A stretch of DNA of 64,000 nt, taken from Mycolicibacter heraklionensis (GTDB lineage Bacteria; Actinomycetota; Actinomycetes; Mycobacteriales; Mycobacteriaceae). The position numbers and the translations under genes were made by a program. The notes beneath the pieces were generated by a model, which saw nothing but the letters and a program-made list of their open reading frames with translations, ran no database searches and had not been told where the DNA came from. Shown piece after piece: positions 55,144 through 62,611 of this stretch; the stretch's first letter is position 1; every line of letters starts with the position of its first letter. The DNA lies in NCBI RefSeq assembly GCF_001021505.1, contig NZ_LDPO01000003.1, positions 62,001 to 126,000 of the forward strand. The letters are read 5' to 3'.

Positions 55144-56795
55144 GAGTCCGTCCGCAGCAGTACGACCCCGCTCGGTGTGAGGCCGCCGCTGCTCGCCACG
55201 GCGACTCGCGCGCCGGCGACCTGGCGTTCACCGGCCTCGCCGCGCAACTGGGTGACGGCCTCGTGGATCAGTCCCATGCCGTGGGTGCGACCGTGCGAGA
55301 GTTGACCGCCGTGGGTGTTCAGCGGCAGCACCCCGTCGCGCGCGATGTTGGTGCCCCCGTCCAGGAAGCTCTTCGCCTCACCGATGCCGCAAAAGCCCAG
55401 TGCCTCAATCCAGGACAGGCAGTTGAAGGTGAACCCGTCGTAGAGCTCGGCGACGTCGACGTCGCCCGGCCGCAACGACGTCCGCGACCACAGGTGCGCG
55501 GACTGGCCGAGTACCTGCGGCTCATGGGTCAGCGTGCTCTGGTCCCAATCGATCCGCTCGATGATCTGGGTCCCGACCGCCTCGACTCGGATCGGCGGCT
55601 TGGCCAGGTCGCGTGCCGCGTCGACGGCCGACACGATCACCGCGACCGCGCCGTCGCACGGGACGTCGCAGTCGTAGAGACCGAACGGGGTGGTGATCAT
55701 CCGAGCGGACAGATAGTCGTCCATGCTCATCGGGTCCCGGTAGATCGCCGTCGGATTGAGCGCGGCGTTGGCCCGCTGGTTCAGCGCAATCCAGCCCAGG
55801 GTCTCGCGGGTGGTGCCGTAGCGGTGGAAGTGCCGTTGGGCGTTCTGCGCCAGGGTGTGCGCGGCCGAGGTGGCCCCGAACGGCATCTGCCAGCTCGTGG
55901 TCCGCCCGCCGGGTGGCCGGATCTTGCCCTGCTTCATCAGCTCGTTGTAGGTGGCCTCCCACAGGGTCCGGAAACACAGCACATGGCGCGCCAACCCGGT
56001 GGCCACCGCCAACATGGCGGCGATCACCGATCCACTCGGCCCGAACGTCTCGAGTCCGCCGTTGTGCCAGGTCGGGTGGAGGCCCAACGCCGCTTCGAGT
56101 GCGGTCACTCCGCCCTCACCGAACGGACCGGGCAGGCCGGCGCCGGGATACGTGGAGAGCCCGTCGATGTCCTCGATGCTCAGCCCTGCATCGGCGATCG
56201 CCGCCTCGCACGCGGCCACGGTCAGCGACAGGGGGTCCACCATCTGCCGGCGCCCCAACGTGGACATGCCGATCCCGGTGAGCGCCACCTTGTCCTCGAA
56301 CTTGTCGGTCGTCACCATCGGGCGCACGTGCTGTGCGTAGTCCTCGGGTGCGATCTCGTCCTCGGGAAGCGGCTTGGTCTCCGCACTGTCCGGCACCGGG
56401 CGAAACAGCGGCAGCCACACATCCTCGATGTTCTCGAACGCCACCTGCACCTGCTGGCCCAGCTCGAGGTGGTCGGGATCGCAATCGATGATGTTGGTGG
56501 TCAACCGAACTCGCGGGTCTTCGTTGATCGCTACCTGGGCCACCACATAGGGCGCCGGCAGCCCGGGCAGGCTGAACCGATGGTTGACGGTGAACCCGGC
56601 CAGGGTGGCGCGCCCGGACACGTCCCGCACACCCATGTTCGTGCCGCGGCAATACCGGCATACCGGCTGCGGCGGGTGAATCAGCGCGGCGCAGTCGAGG
56701 CATTTCTGTACTCGCAGCACGCCGTCGGCGCCTGCGGTCCAGAAGAATTCGTTCTCGGGGGTAACGGCTGGAAGGGGGCGTCCGGGTGAGCTCAT
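55140..56795 (-). CDS. DUF35 OB-fold/thiolase-like fusion, probable retro-aldolase
   Basis: 551-aa two-domain protein from the ATG at 56795. The N-terminus is a DUF35-type module: a zinc ribbon C32-x2-C35 and C46-x2-C49, then an OB fold to about residue 145. The rest is a thiolase-like (SCP-x/lipid-transfer) domain with DVPCDGAVAV and NTHGGQLSHGRTHGMG in place of the usual GHPxG motif. In steroid side-chain breakdown the aldolase Ltp2 needs a DUF35 partner on ChsH2; here both activities seem joined in one chain. It therefore probably cleaves a beta-hydroxyacyl-CoA by retro-aldol reaction. Confidence 0.85.
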   Translation of the reverse strand: MSSPGRPLPAVTPENEFFWTAGADGVLRVQKCLDCAALIHPPQPVCRYCRGTNMGVRDVSGRATLAGFTVNHRFSLPGLPAPYVVAQVAINEDPRVRLTTNIIDCDPDHLELGQQVQVAFENIEDVWLPLFRPVPDSAETKPLPEDEIAPEDYAQHVRPMVTTDKFEDKVALTGIGMSTLGRRQMVDPLSLTVAACEAAIADAGLSIEDIDGLSTYPGAGLPGPFGEGGVTALEAALGLHPTWHNGGLETFGPSGSVIAAMLAVATGLARHVLCFRTLWEATYNELMKQGKIRPPGGRTTSWQMPFGATSAAHTLAQNAQRHFHRYGTTRETLGWIALNQRANAALNPTAIYRDPMSMDDYLSARMITTPFGLYDCDVPCDGAVAVIVSAVDAARDLAKPPIRVEAVGTQIIERIDWDQSTLTHEPQVLGQSAHLWSRTSLRPGDVDVAELYDGFTFNCLSWIEALGFCGIGEAKSFLDGGTNIARDGVLPLNTHGGQLSHGRTHGMGLIHEAVTQLRGEAGERQVAGARVAVASSGGLTPSGVVLLRTDS

Positions 56796-57004
56796 GCGTC
56801 GTACTCCTCCTCGGTGATCTCGATGATGGCGTGCACCGGGCAGTCCAGCAGGGCGCGCATGACGTCGTGCTCGTCGGCCTTCGCAACGGAACCGTCGCCG
56901 GTCAGGGACGCGTATCCCCAGTCGTCCAGGGAGAAGTGCTTGGGCGCGTGTTTGGCGCAGTAGCCGAACCCGTCGCACAGCGTGCGGTCCAGGCGGATCT
57001 TCAT
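56792..57004 (-). CDS. P450-type ferredoxin, Phe-variant
   Basis: 70-aa ferredoxin with C10-x-x-F13-x-x-C16 and a later DCP, so three Cys and Phe at the variable position. It overlaps the NuoF-like gene before it (ATGA) and the fusion aldolase after it (4 bp). Unlike the two other ferredoxins it is next to a flavoprotein, not a P450, so it probably takes electrons from that protein. Confidence 0.87.
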   Translation of the reverse strand: MKIRLDRTLCDGFGYCAKHAPKHFSLDDWGYASLTGDGSVAKADEHDVMRALLDCPVHAIIEITEEEYDA

Positions 57005-58302
57005 GCCGTCACCTCCTCGACCGCGTAGGGACGTTCGGCGCGGAAGGCGCCGCCGCGGCAGGCGTCGCAGGAGCCGTCCAGGTGGCTGGCCACCAATTCC
57101 GGGAACCGAGTCAGCAGGCTGGCGGCAACATTGGTGGCGCCGTCCAGCGTGCCGCAGGCACCCCGCCCGGGCAGCACACCGGCCCACCGTTGCAGTCGCT
57201 GCACGTCTTCAGCGGTCGCGACCCCGTCGCGCAGTGCTTCGGCGACCGCGGCCATTGCGACGGTGCCGTTGAAGCATGACCCGCACTGCCCGGCATTCTC
57301 CCGGCCGAAATAGGCCAACACCGAGGCTGCCACCGCGACGGGGCAGTCGTCGGTCAGGACGGAGATCGCTCCGCAGCCCAGACCGCTGCCGTGGGCGCGC
57401 AGCGACTCGTGGTCGAGGGTGGTCTCCAGTGCGTCGCGGTTGAGCAGGCCGGCGAAGTAGCCGCCCATGAGCGCACCGCGGACCTGCTCGGCCGGAATCC
57501 CGTGTACCCCCAGTAGTTCGGAGACCGTGATGCCATGCGGCAGCTCGTAGAGCACGGGCGGTCGTCCGCCGCCGCTCACCGTGGCCAGGAAGGTGCCCGG
57601 CGACAAGGCGGTCCCGTGTGCACGGAATGCCTCCGCGCCGTGTCGCAGCAGATAGGGAAGATTCGCCAGCGTTTCGACATTGGAGACCAGCGTCGGGCGC
57701 CGATGAATTCCCCGCTGGTAGGGGCGCGGCGGCTTGTCGGTCGGCTTGGCCGGGCCGCCATTGATGGCCCGAACCGCCGCGGTCTCCTCGCCGGCCACAT
57801 AGCCCGCGTCGACGGTGTACACCGTGATCAGCAGCCTGCCAAGGACTTCCGGGGCGAGTTCGGACAGTGCGTTCTCGACGCTGCGGGCCGCCGACGGATC
57901 GGAGACATAGACGTAGGCGTGCGTGGCCGCCACGGCTGCGGCGGCCAGGCGCAATCCGTCCAGTACCAGGTGCGGGCGGTTGCGCAGCAGCCAGCGGTCC
58001 TTGACCGAGGCCGGTTCGCCCTCTTCGCCGTTGGCCAGGACAACGGTGTCGCGGCCACGCAACGCGGCGTCGCGCACCGAACGCAGCTTGACCGCAAGCG
58101 GAAACGCCGCTCCGCCGCGTCCGAGCAACCCGCTGCGTTCCACCTCGGCGAGGAACTCCTCCGAGTCGGGCAGCGGCCGATAGCCCTCGCCGGCGAGGTA
58201 TTCCGCCGCGTCCTCGACGCCGGATCGCACGCGCAGCAGCCGCGGAGCGCAGCCTGCCCACGTGGCTACGGTGACCCCTGGCGTTGCTGCAGTTGTCGTC
58301 AT
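57001..58302 (-). CDS. NuoF-like NADH-binding flavo-iron-sulfur protein
   Basis: 433-aa stand-alone relative of the NADH-binding subunit of complex I; the ATG at 58302 has GAGG upstream, and a GTG at 58306-58308 is possible. FMN/NADH motifs are GRGGAAFP and ANGEEGEPASVKDRWLL. The [4Fe-4S] region reads ENAGQCGSC, so the first Cys of the usual CxxCxxC is Ala, with a later Cys in RGACG and an extra CDAC at the end. No other Nuo gene is present. It is coupled to the ferredoxin at 56792, which suggests an NADH:ferredoxin oxidoreductase serving the P450s or Rieske enzymes. Confidence 0.85.
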   Translation of the reverse strand: MTTTAATPGVTVATWAGCAPRLLRVRSGVEDAAEYLAGEGYRPLPDSEEFLAEVERSGLLGRGGAAFPLAVKLRSVRDAALRGRDTVVLANGEEGEPASVKDRWLLRNRPHLVLDGLRLAAAAVAATHAYVYVSDPSAARSVENALSELAPEVLGRLLITVYTVDAGYVAGEETAAVRAINGGPAKPTDKPPRPYQRGIHRRPTLVSNVETLANLPYLLRHGAEAFRAHGTALSPGTFLATVSGGGRPPVLYELPHGITVSELLGVHGIPAEQVRGALMGGYFAGLLNRDALETTLDHESLRAHGSGLGCGAISVLTDDCPVAVAASVLAYFGRENAGQCGSCFNGTVAMAAVAEALRDGVATAEDVQRLQRWAGVLPGRGACGTLDGATNVAASLLTRFPELVASHLDGSCDACRGGAFRAERPYAVEEVTA

Positions 58303-58331
58303 TGCCACCTCTTTTGGCTAGGCTCGCGGAC

Positions 58332-58802
58332 GTGAGAACAGCGGTGGTTCGCCTCGACGTCGACCCGGCGGGCAAGCTGTTGCCCGAGCATCTGACGGCG
58401 GGAATGGCAACCCTGCGAGAGCTGGCCGGCCAAGCCGGTGTCGATGTGGTCGATGCCGATATCGCCGCGATGCCGGTGGGTCGGCGCCACGTTCGGCTGC
58501 TGATCGCCGGACACGAGACGGACGTCATCGACATCGGGATGCGACTGTGCGCCAACGCATTCGATACGATTCCTGCGCCGGGCGTGGTGACCTACCTGAG
58601 CCGGGGCACCGATGACGACGTGCACGGGGTGCTGGCCGGGCTGGGACTCTCCGGTGAGATTGCCCGTATACCGGGATCCGATGGTCTGGACATCGTGCAC
58701 GTGACCTTGGCGGAGCCGGACCTGCAGCGAGTCGGTGAGAGCCGCATCCACACCGCGCTGGAGGCGTCGCTGAACTGCGAGGTTCACATCCACACCCGCT
58801 GA
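58332..58802 (+). CDS. Conserved-looking hypothetical protein, 156 aa
   Basis: Soluble alpha/beta protein from the GTG at 58332, divergent from the NuoF-like gene with only 29 bp between starts. I recognise no family. It has several ordered segments (RTAVVRLDVDPAGKLLPEHL and GVVTYLSRGTDDDVHGVLAGLG) with regular strand/helix alternation. It looks real by codon use and by being bounded by the hairpin at 58796. Function unknown. Confidence 0.65.
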   Translation: MRTAVVRLDVDPAGKLLPEHLTAGMATLRELAGQAGVDVVDADIAAMPVGRRHVRLLIAGHETDVIDIGMRLCANAFDTIPAPGVVTYLSRGTDDDVHGVLAGLGLSGEIARIPGSDGLDIVHVTLAEPDLQRVGESRIHTALEASLNCEVHIHTR

Positions 58803-58814
58803 GGCCATCAGCGG
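58796..58814. terminator. Hairpin covering two convergent stop codons
   Basis: CCGCTGA-GGCCA-TCAGCGG is a perfect 7-bp stem with a 5-nt loop. The left arm holds the TGA stop of the 58332 gene and the right arm the stop of the 58808 gene, so it could end both transcripts. Confidence 0.55.
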
Positions 58815-59674
58815 CCCAGGAATTCGAGGATGGCCGGGGCGGCCTGCACCCAGGTGTCGAACATGTTGAAATGACTGACTTTTCCGGAGGCGCGCTCCTC
58901 GCCGGCTCGCTCCCAGGCGTCCTCCGGCCAGGGCGGATCGATCAGCTCCGAGCCCTTGATCAGGCAGTTCACCTCCAGCGAGGTGCGTTTCGGGTGGTCC
59001 CAGTCGTTCTCGCCGCCGCGGATGATCAGCGTGGGAACCGTGATCCGGTCGAACATCTCGTCGTCGACGCCGGGAATTGTCTGGCCCGGCTTGGACACAA
59101 ATGCGTTGAGCCAGCGCAACATCACCTTGAGGAACGCATCACCGTCCAGGTCGAGCAGTCGCTGCTTGTTGTTCGGGTTCTCCTCGATCCGCTCCCGCCA
59201 CTCGCGCATGCCCAGTAGGGCAGCCGGCCCGCCGCCCCGCACGGCCAGGATGCTGGGCACCACGTAGTAGGACCCGAGCACAAAGGTGCCATAGACGCCG
59301 CCCACGATGTTCCACAGCGCCAGCTTGGTGACCAGCTCCGGATAGAGCATGGTGGTCAGGATCGAGTCCCGCGCCCCGCCCGAGCCGCCGGCCAGGATGA
59401 CCGGCCCGGTGTCCAGGGCGGTGAGCAGTCCGTGCAGGGTCTCGGCGCGCATGTGCGATTCGGACTGGCCGTAGAACTGCACGTCGGAGGCGCCGCAGTT
59501 GGGACGGTCCCACAGCAGTACCCGGTAGCCGCCGTCGACGAGTGCTTCGGCGAGCGGGCGCAGCCCGGGAATTTCCTTGGAGAACCGGCCACCGGGTGTC
59601 AGCACGATCAGGTCACCGGCGGTGCCGAGGATTTCGTAGACAACGTTGCCCGCGTTGACTTCGATAGAGGCCAC
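58808..59674 (-). CDS. Alpha/beta hydrolase
   Basis: 288-aa alpha/beta hydrolase, GTG start, last gene of the 62343-58808 operon. LWDRPNCGASD is the typical cap-preceding strand, the nucleophile elbow reads GGSGGARDS, and the acid and final His (KVSHFNMF) positions are plausible. It may open a lactone or cleave a C-C bond in concert with the amidohydrolases upstream. Confidence 0.87.
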   Translation of the reverse strand: MASIEVNAGNVVYEILGTAGDLIVLTPGGRFSKEIPGLRPLAEALVDGGYRVLLWDRPNCGASDVQFYGQSESHMRAETLHGLLTALDTGPVILAGGSGGARDSILTTMLYPELVTKLALWNIVGGVYGTFVLGSYYVVPSILAVRGGGPAALLGMREWRERIEENPNNKQRLLDLDGDAFLKVMLRWLNAFVSKPGQTIPGVDDEMFDRITVPTLIIRGGENDWDHPKRTSLEVNCLIKGSELIDPPWPEDAWERAGEERASGKVSHFNMFDTWVQAAPAILEFLGR

Positions 59675-59690
59675 CGAAAACTCCTGTGTG

Positions 59691-60083
59691 CTAGGCCTGG
59701 ACGAGGACGTCGTTGCCGACTACCCGCACCGGGTAGGTGCGGATGCTCCATTCCGGTTTGACCGCGGTCGTGCCGGTGGCGAGTTCGAAACCCCATTGAT
59801 GCCAGGGGCAGTAGATGTACTCGAGGTCCCGCACCATGGTGGCGTCGCCCGGGCTCTCCTCGTCGACGACGGTGCGGCCCCGCAGCCGGCCCGAGCACAA
59901 CGGACCGCCCTGATGGGGGCAGAAGTTCGCGATCGCGTAGAACGTCCCGTTGATGTTGTACACGCCGACCCCGTGATGCCCGATCGGGACGAGTTTGTGT
60001 GTGCCGGGCGGGATTTCATCGATGGTGGCAACAATGTGCTCGCGGCCCTGGGCCAGCCGGGGCCGCTTTTCGTCGGGACTCAT
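59691..60083 (-). CDS. Rieske [2Fe-2S] ferredoxin
   Basis: 130-aa stand-alone Rieske protein. The ligands are C-x-H in FCPHQGG and C-x2-H in CPWHQWGF, separated by a longer insertion than in most ferredoxins. It could relay electrons from the reductase at 27972 to a Rieske oxygenase of the island. The ATG lies directly before the stop of the amidohydrolase at 60084. Confidence 0.9.
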   Translation of the reverse strand: MSPDEKRPRLAQGREHIVATIDEIPPGTHKLVPIGHHGVGVYNINGTFYAIANFCPHQGGPLCSGRLRGRTVVDEESPGDATMVRDLEYIYCPWHQWGFELATGTTAVKPEWSIRTYPVRVVGNDVLVQA

Positions 60084-61226
60084 CTAGAACACCCGCACCT
60101 GTCCTTCGAGGGCCGGGACCGTGTCGGGGAGGTGGTAGGTCTGCAAGCCGTTTTTGAACATCACCGCTTCCCTGGCCGCCTTGGGCAGGTGCTTGACCAA
60201 CCAGCGCGGGTCGTCGAAGGTCCAGTGCGGGTAGTCCGAGGAATACAGCAGGATCTTGTCGCACTCCATCCATTCGAGGACTCGCGTGAGTTCGGTCTTG
60301 TCCTCCGGGTAGTCCAGCGGCTGGGTGGTGAATTTGATGTGTTCCTTGACGTACTCACTGGGCTTGCGCTTGATGTCCACCCATGACTTGCGGGCTTCGT
60401 AGATGGCGTCCATCCGCCACATCAGCGGCAGGATCCAGGTGAAGGCATGCTCGACCAGCACGATGCGCAGGGTGGGGAACCGGTCGAAGACTCCGTCGAA
60501 GACCAGGCTCATCACCTGATTCGCGGCCAGTAGCGAGTAGGTGACCATGAAGTCGTGGTTGTAGCTGGGCATCCCGACCGGCGGCATCGGCAGTTCTTCG
60601 TGGTGGCTGCGGGACAGGTGGCAGCTTACGGTGATGTCGTGCTTGGTGGCCGCCGCCCAGATCGGGTCGTATTTGGGGTCCCCCCACGACGGGCGGGGCT
60701 CGGCCTTGATCAGGACCTGTGCCATGTACGGGTGGCCGGCCCACTTCTCGATCTCATCGGCGGCGCCGGCAGGGTCCTCGATCGCGGCGCAGATCGAGCC
60801 GCGCCAGCGCTGGTGCCAGTTGTTCTTGGCGTCCAGCCAGTGGTTGGCCTGCCAGTCGTTGAGCGCCGAGGACATCGCCTGCTGTGCTTCGGGAATGCGG
60901 GCCGGGTAGGCGCCGGGCTCCAGGATCACGAAGTCAGAACCTGCGTCCATGATGAGCTGCTTGAACGCCAGATCCGGGTCACTCCCCGGGAATTCGCCGT
61001 CGGCGGGAAACGCGTCGACGCGCATGGCGAAGGCGTGCGCGTAGTCGGGGGCGTCGTAGTAGATCAGCTCGCCGACCCGGCGGGGCAGGAAGTACTTGCT
61101 GCGCCACGGCTCAGGAAGGTACTGGACCAGTTCGCCGCGTCGCGGCATGGGATGAACGTCGGAGTCGACGCACCGTACGGCAATCCTCTCGGCGGCCGGC
61201 TTGCGCTCGGTGGCTGTCACAGACAT
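60084..61226 (-). CDS. Amidohydrolase 2 family protein, probably active partner
   Basis: 380-aa ACMSD-type protein from the ATG at 61226 with AAGGGAG upstream. Metal-ligand candidates are kept: the Asp/His of VDSDVHPMP, His in SCHLSRSHH, the His of LVEHAFTW, and the Asp of SSDYPHW. It pairs with the degenerate paralogue at 61255 just upstream and likely decarboxylates or hydrolyses a pathway acid. The two proteins align along their length, including WRMDAIYEAR versus WRMDCFGRPH. Confidence 0.87.
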   Translation of the reverse strand: MSVTATERKPAAERIAVRCVDSDVHPMPRRGELVQYLPEPWRSKYFLPRRVGELIYYDAPDYAHAFAMRVDAFPADGEFPGSDPDLAFKQLIMDAGSDFVILEPGAYPARIPEAQQAMSSALNDWQANHWLDAKNNWHQRWRGSICAAIEDPAGAADEIEKWAGHPYMAQVLIKAEPRPSWGDPKYDPIWAAATKHDITVSCHLSRSHHEELPMPPVGMPSYNHDFMVTYSLLAANQVMSLVFDGVFDRFPTLRIVLVEHAFTWILPLMWRMDAIYEARKSWVDIKRKPSEYVKEHIKFTTQPLDYPEDKTELTRVLEWMECDKILLYSSDYPHWTFDDPRWLVKHLPKAAREAVMFKNGLQTYHLPDTVPALEGQVRVF

Positions 61227-61254
61227 CGTGATCTCCCTTGATCCCAACTGCTCT

Positions 61255-62343
61255 CTAGTGTGCGCCTGCGCGGGCCGGAACGTCGATGCCGTAGAGCCGA
61301 CTGGCGTTGAGCCAGCACAGCTTGTCGCGTTGTTCGGCGCTGAACGCGCTCGGCACGGTCAGTTCGTTGCGCTGCCAGTGCGGGTAGCTAGACCCGTACA
61401 TCACCATGTCCTCTTTGCCGGTGAATCCGAGCCATTCGCCGGCGAAGTCGGTGTCGCCGGGGCCGTCCATGGCGCCCTGAACGAAGAACACGTGGCCGGG
61501 CAGGTAGTCGCTGGGCATCTTCGGCGCCCACGGCGTCTGCTCCAGGTGCGGCCGGCCGAAGCAATCCATCCGCCAGATGAACGGCGTCAGCAGGTCCGCG
61601 GCGCCGTCGGCCCAGACGAACTTCAGCTCGGGCATCCGTTCGAAGACGCCCTCGGCGATCATGTTCATCAGGTGATAGATGTAGTTGCAGGCCATGAAGC
61701 TGGCGTACTGCTCGTAGGTGCGGGTGTTGCCCGACGGCGTCGGCGCCGCCGCGATACCCGCGCCGACCTCGATATGAGCTGCGACCGGTAGGCCCGCGGC
61801 CACGGCCGCCTCCCACAGCGGCCAGAACTGCGGTTTGCCGAAGAGCTCGCGGGACTGCAGCGGGATGCCGATCTGCACCACTCGGGGGTGGTCCTTCCAC
61901 CGGTCGATCTCACGCAGCGCGCCGGCGACGTCGTCCGGGTTGACCCTTATGGTGCCGCGGAACTGCTCGCCGTACTCCGGGTGATCCAGCCAGCGTGACA
62001 CCAGGATCTCGTTGTGCGCCGCGGCGATCGCCGAGCCCAGATGCCGGTCCGGCATGACGCCACGGGTCATCGGGTGCAGCACCGCCACGTCGACCCCGCG
62101 TTCGGTGAACAGGTGCTGGGCGACCACCTCGGGGTCCGACCCCGGGTATCGGCGCTGCGGGCCGTCGGTGCCGGGCGCGTATTCACCGCCCGGCGCGCCG
62201 TACCAGTCCATCTCGTAGTCCGGGAAGCCACGGCTCTTGAACGGCTCTCGCATGAAGCTGCGCAAATCCTTGTTGGATGCCGCGAAGATGTGCACGCTGG
62301 CGTCGATCACGGGCGTGCGGGCGCCGTCCGGGTGTTCGATCAT
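61255..62343 (-). CDS. Degenerate amidohydrolase 2 family protein (probable pseudoenzyme subunit)
   Basis: 362-aa paralogue of the 60084 protein, first gene of the 62343-58808 operon. At the N-terminus DxDVH is replaced by D-A-S-V-H. The strand with the catalytic His (VEHAF in the partner) reads WADGAAD, and the metal Asp of SSDYPHW is Ser (GSSYPHW). The overall fold is well kept. I infer that it is an inactive subunit that forms a heteromer with its neighbour. Confidence 0.82.
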   Translation of the reverse strand: MIEHPDGARTPVIDASVHIFAASNKDLRSFMREPFKSRGFPDYEMDWYGAPGGEYAPGTDGPQRRYPGSDPEVVAQHLFTERGVDVAVLHPMTRGVMPDRHLGSAIAAAHNEILVSRWLDHPEYGEQFRGTIRVNPDDVAGALREIDRWKDHPRVVQIGIPLQSRELFGKPQFWPLWEAAVAAGLPVAAHIEVGAGIAAAPTPSGNTRTYEQYASFMACNYIYHLMNMIAEGVFERMPELKFVWADGAADLLTPFIWRMDCFGRPHLEQTPWAPKMPSDYLPGHVFFVQGAMDGPGDTDFAGEWLGFTGKEDMVMYGSSYPHWQRNELTVPSAFSAEQRDKLCWLNASRLYGIDVPARAGAH

Positions 62344-62445
62344 CCACGCCGCCCTTCGTCGTACCGCCCGCCGGGCACGGTGCTGCAGTCACCGTGTCGC
62401 CCGGCCCCCCGGTGGAACCATTGTATAGCTGTATTCTTTGCACGC

Positions 62446-62460
62446 AAGAACAAGATTCTC
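62446..62460. promoter_or_regulatory. Near-consensus island operator upstream of the 62343 operon
   Basis: AAGAAC-AAG-ATTCTC matches 10 of 12 positions of the island palindrome. It lies 102 bp before the start of the amidohydrolase at 62343, in the divergent 62344-62611 gap. The gap otherwise holds only the perfect site at 62569. Confidence 0.5.
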
Positions 62461-62568
62461 ATTCCGGCGCTCAACGGTCGACGGGCAGGGGTCGCGCGGC
62501 GGGGCGATCAATCCGTCGTTACGCAGCGGCGACAAGGTATCTCAAGGCGAGATCGTTACATCCGTTAG

Positions 62569-62585
62569 CGAGAATGTTATTCTCG
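62569..62585. promoter_or_regulatory. Island operator CGAGAAT-GTT-ATTCTCG before the 62612 dehydrogenase
   Basis: A perfect 7-3-7 palindrome ending 26 bp before the ATG at 62612, the same position relative to the gene as the site in front of the P450 at 49969. Confidence 0.78.
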
Positions 62586-62611
62586 ATCGGCGCTTGGGAG
62601 AGGTGGCTGCA

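Noticed and set aside
62438..62611. Longer N-terminus for the 62612 dehydrogenase
   Set aside because: It would read through the perfect operator at 62569 and has no similarity to dehydrogenases; the ATG at 62612 has a good ribosome-binding site.
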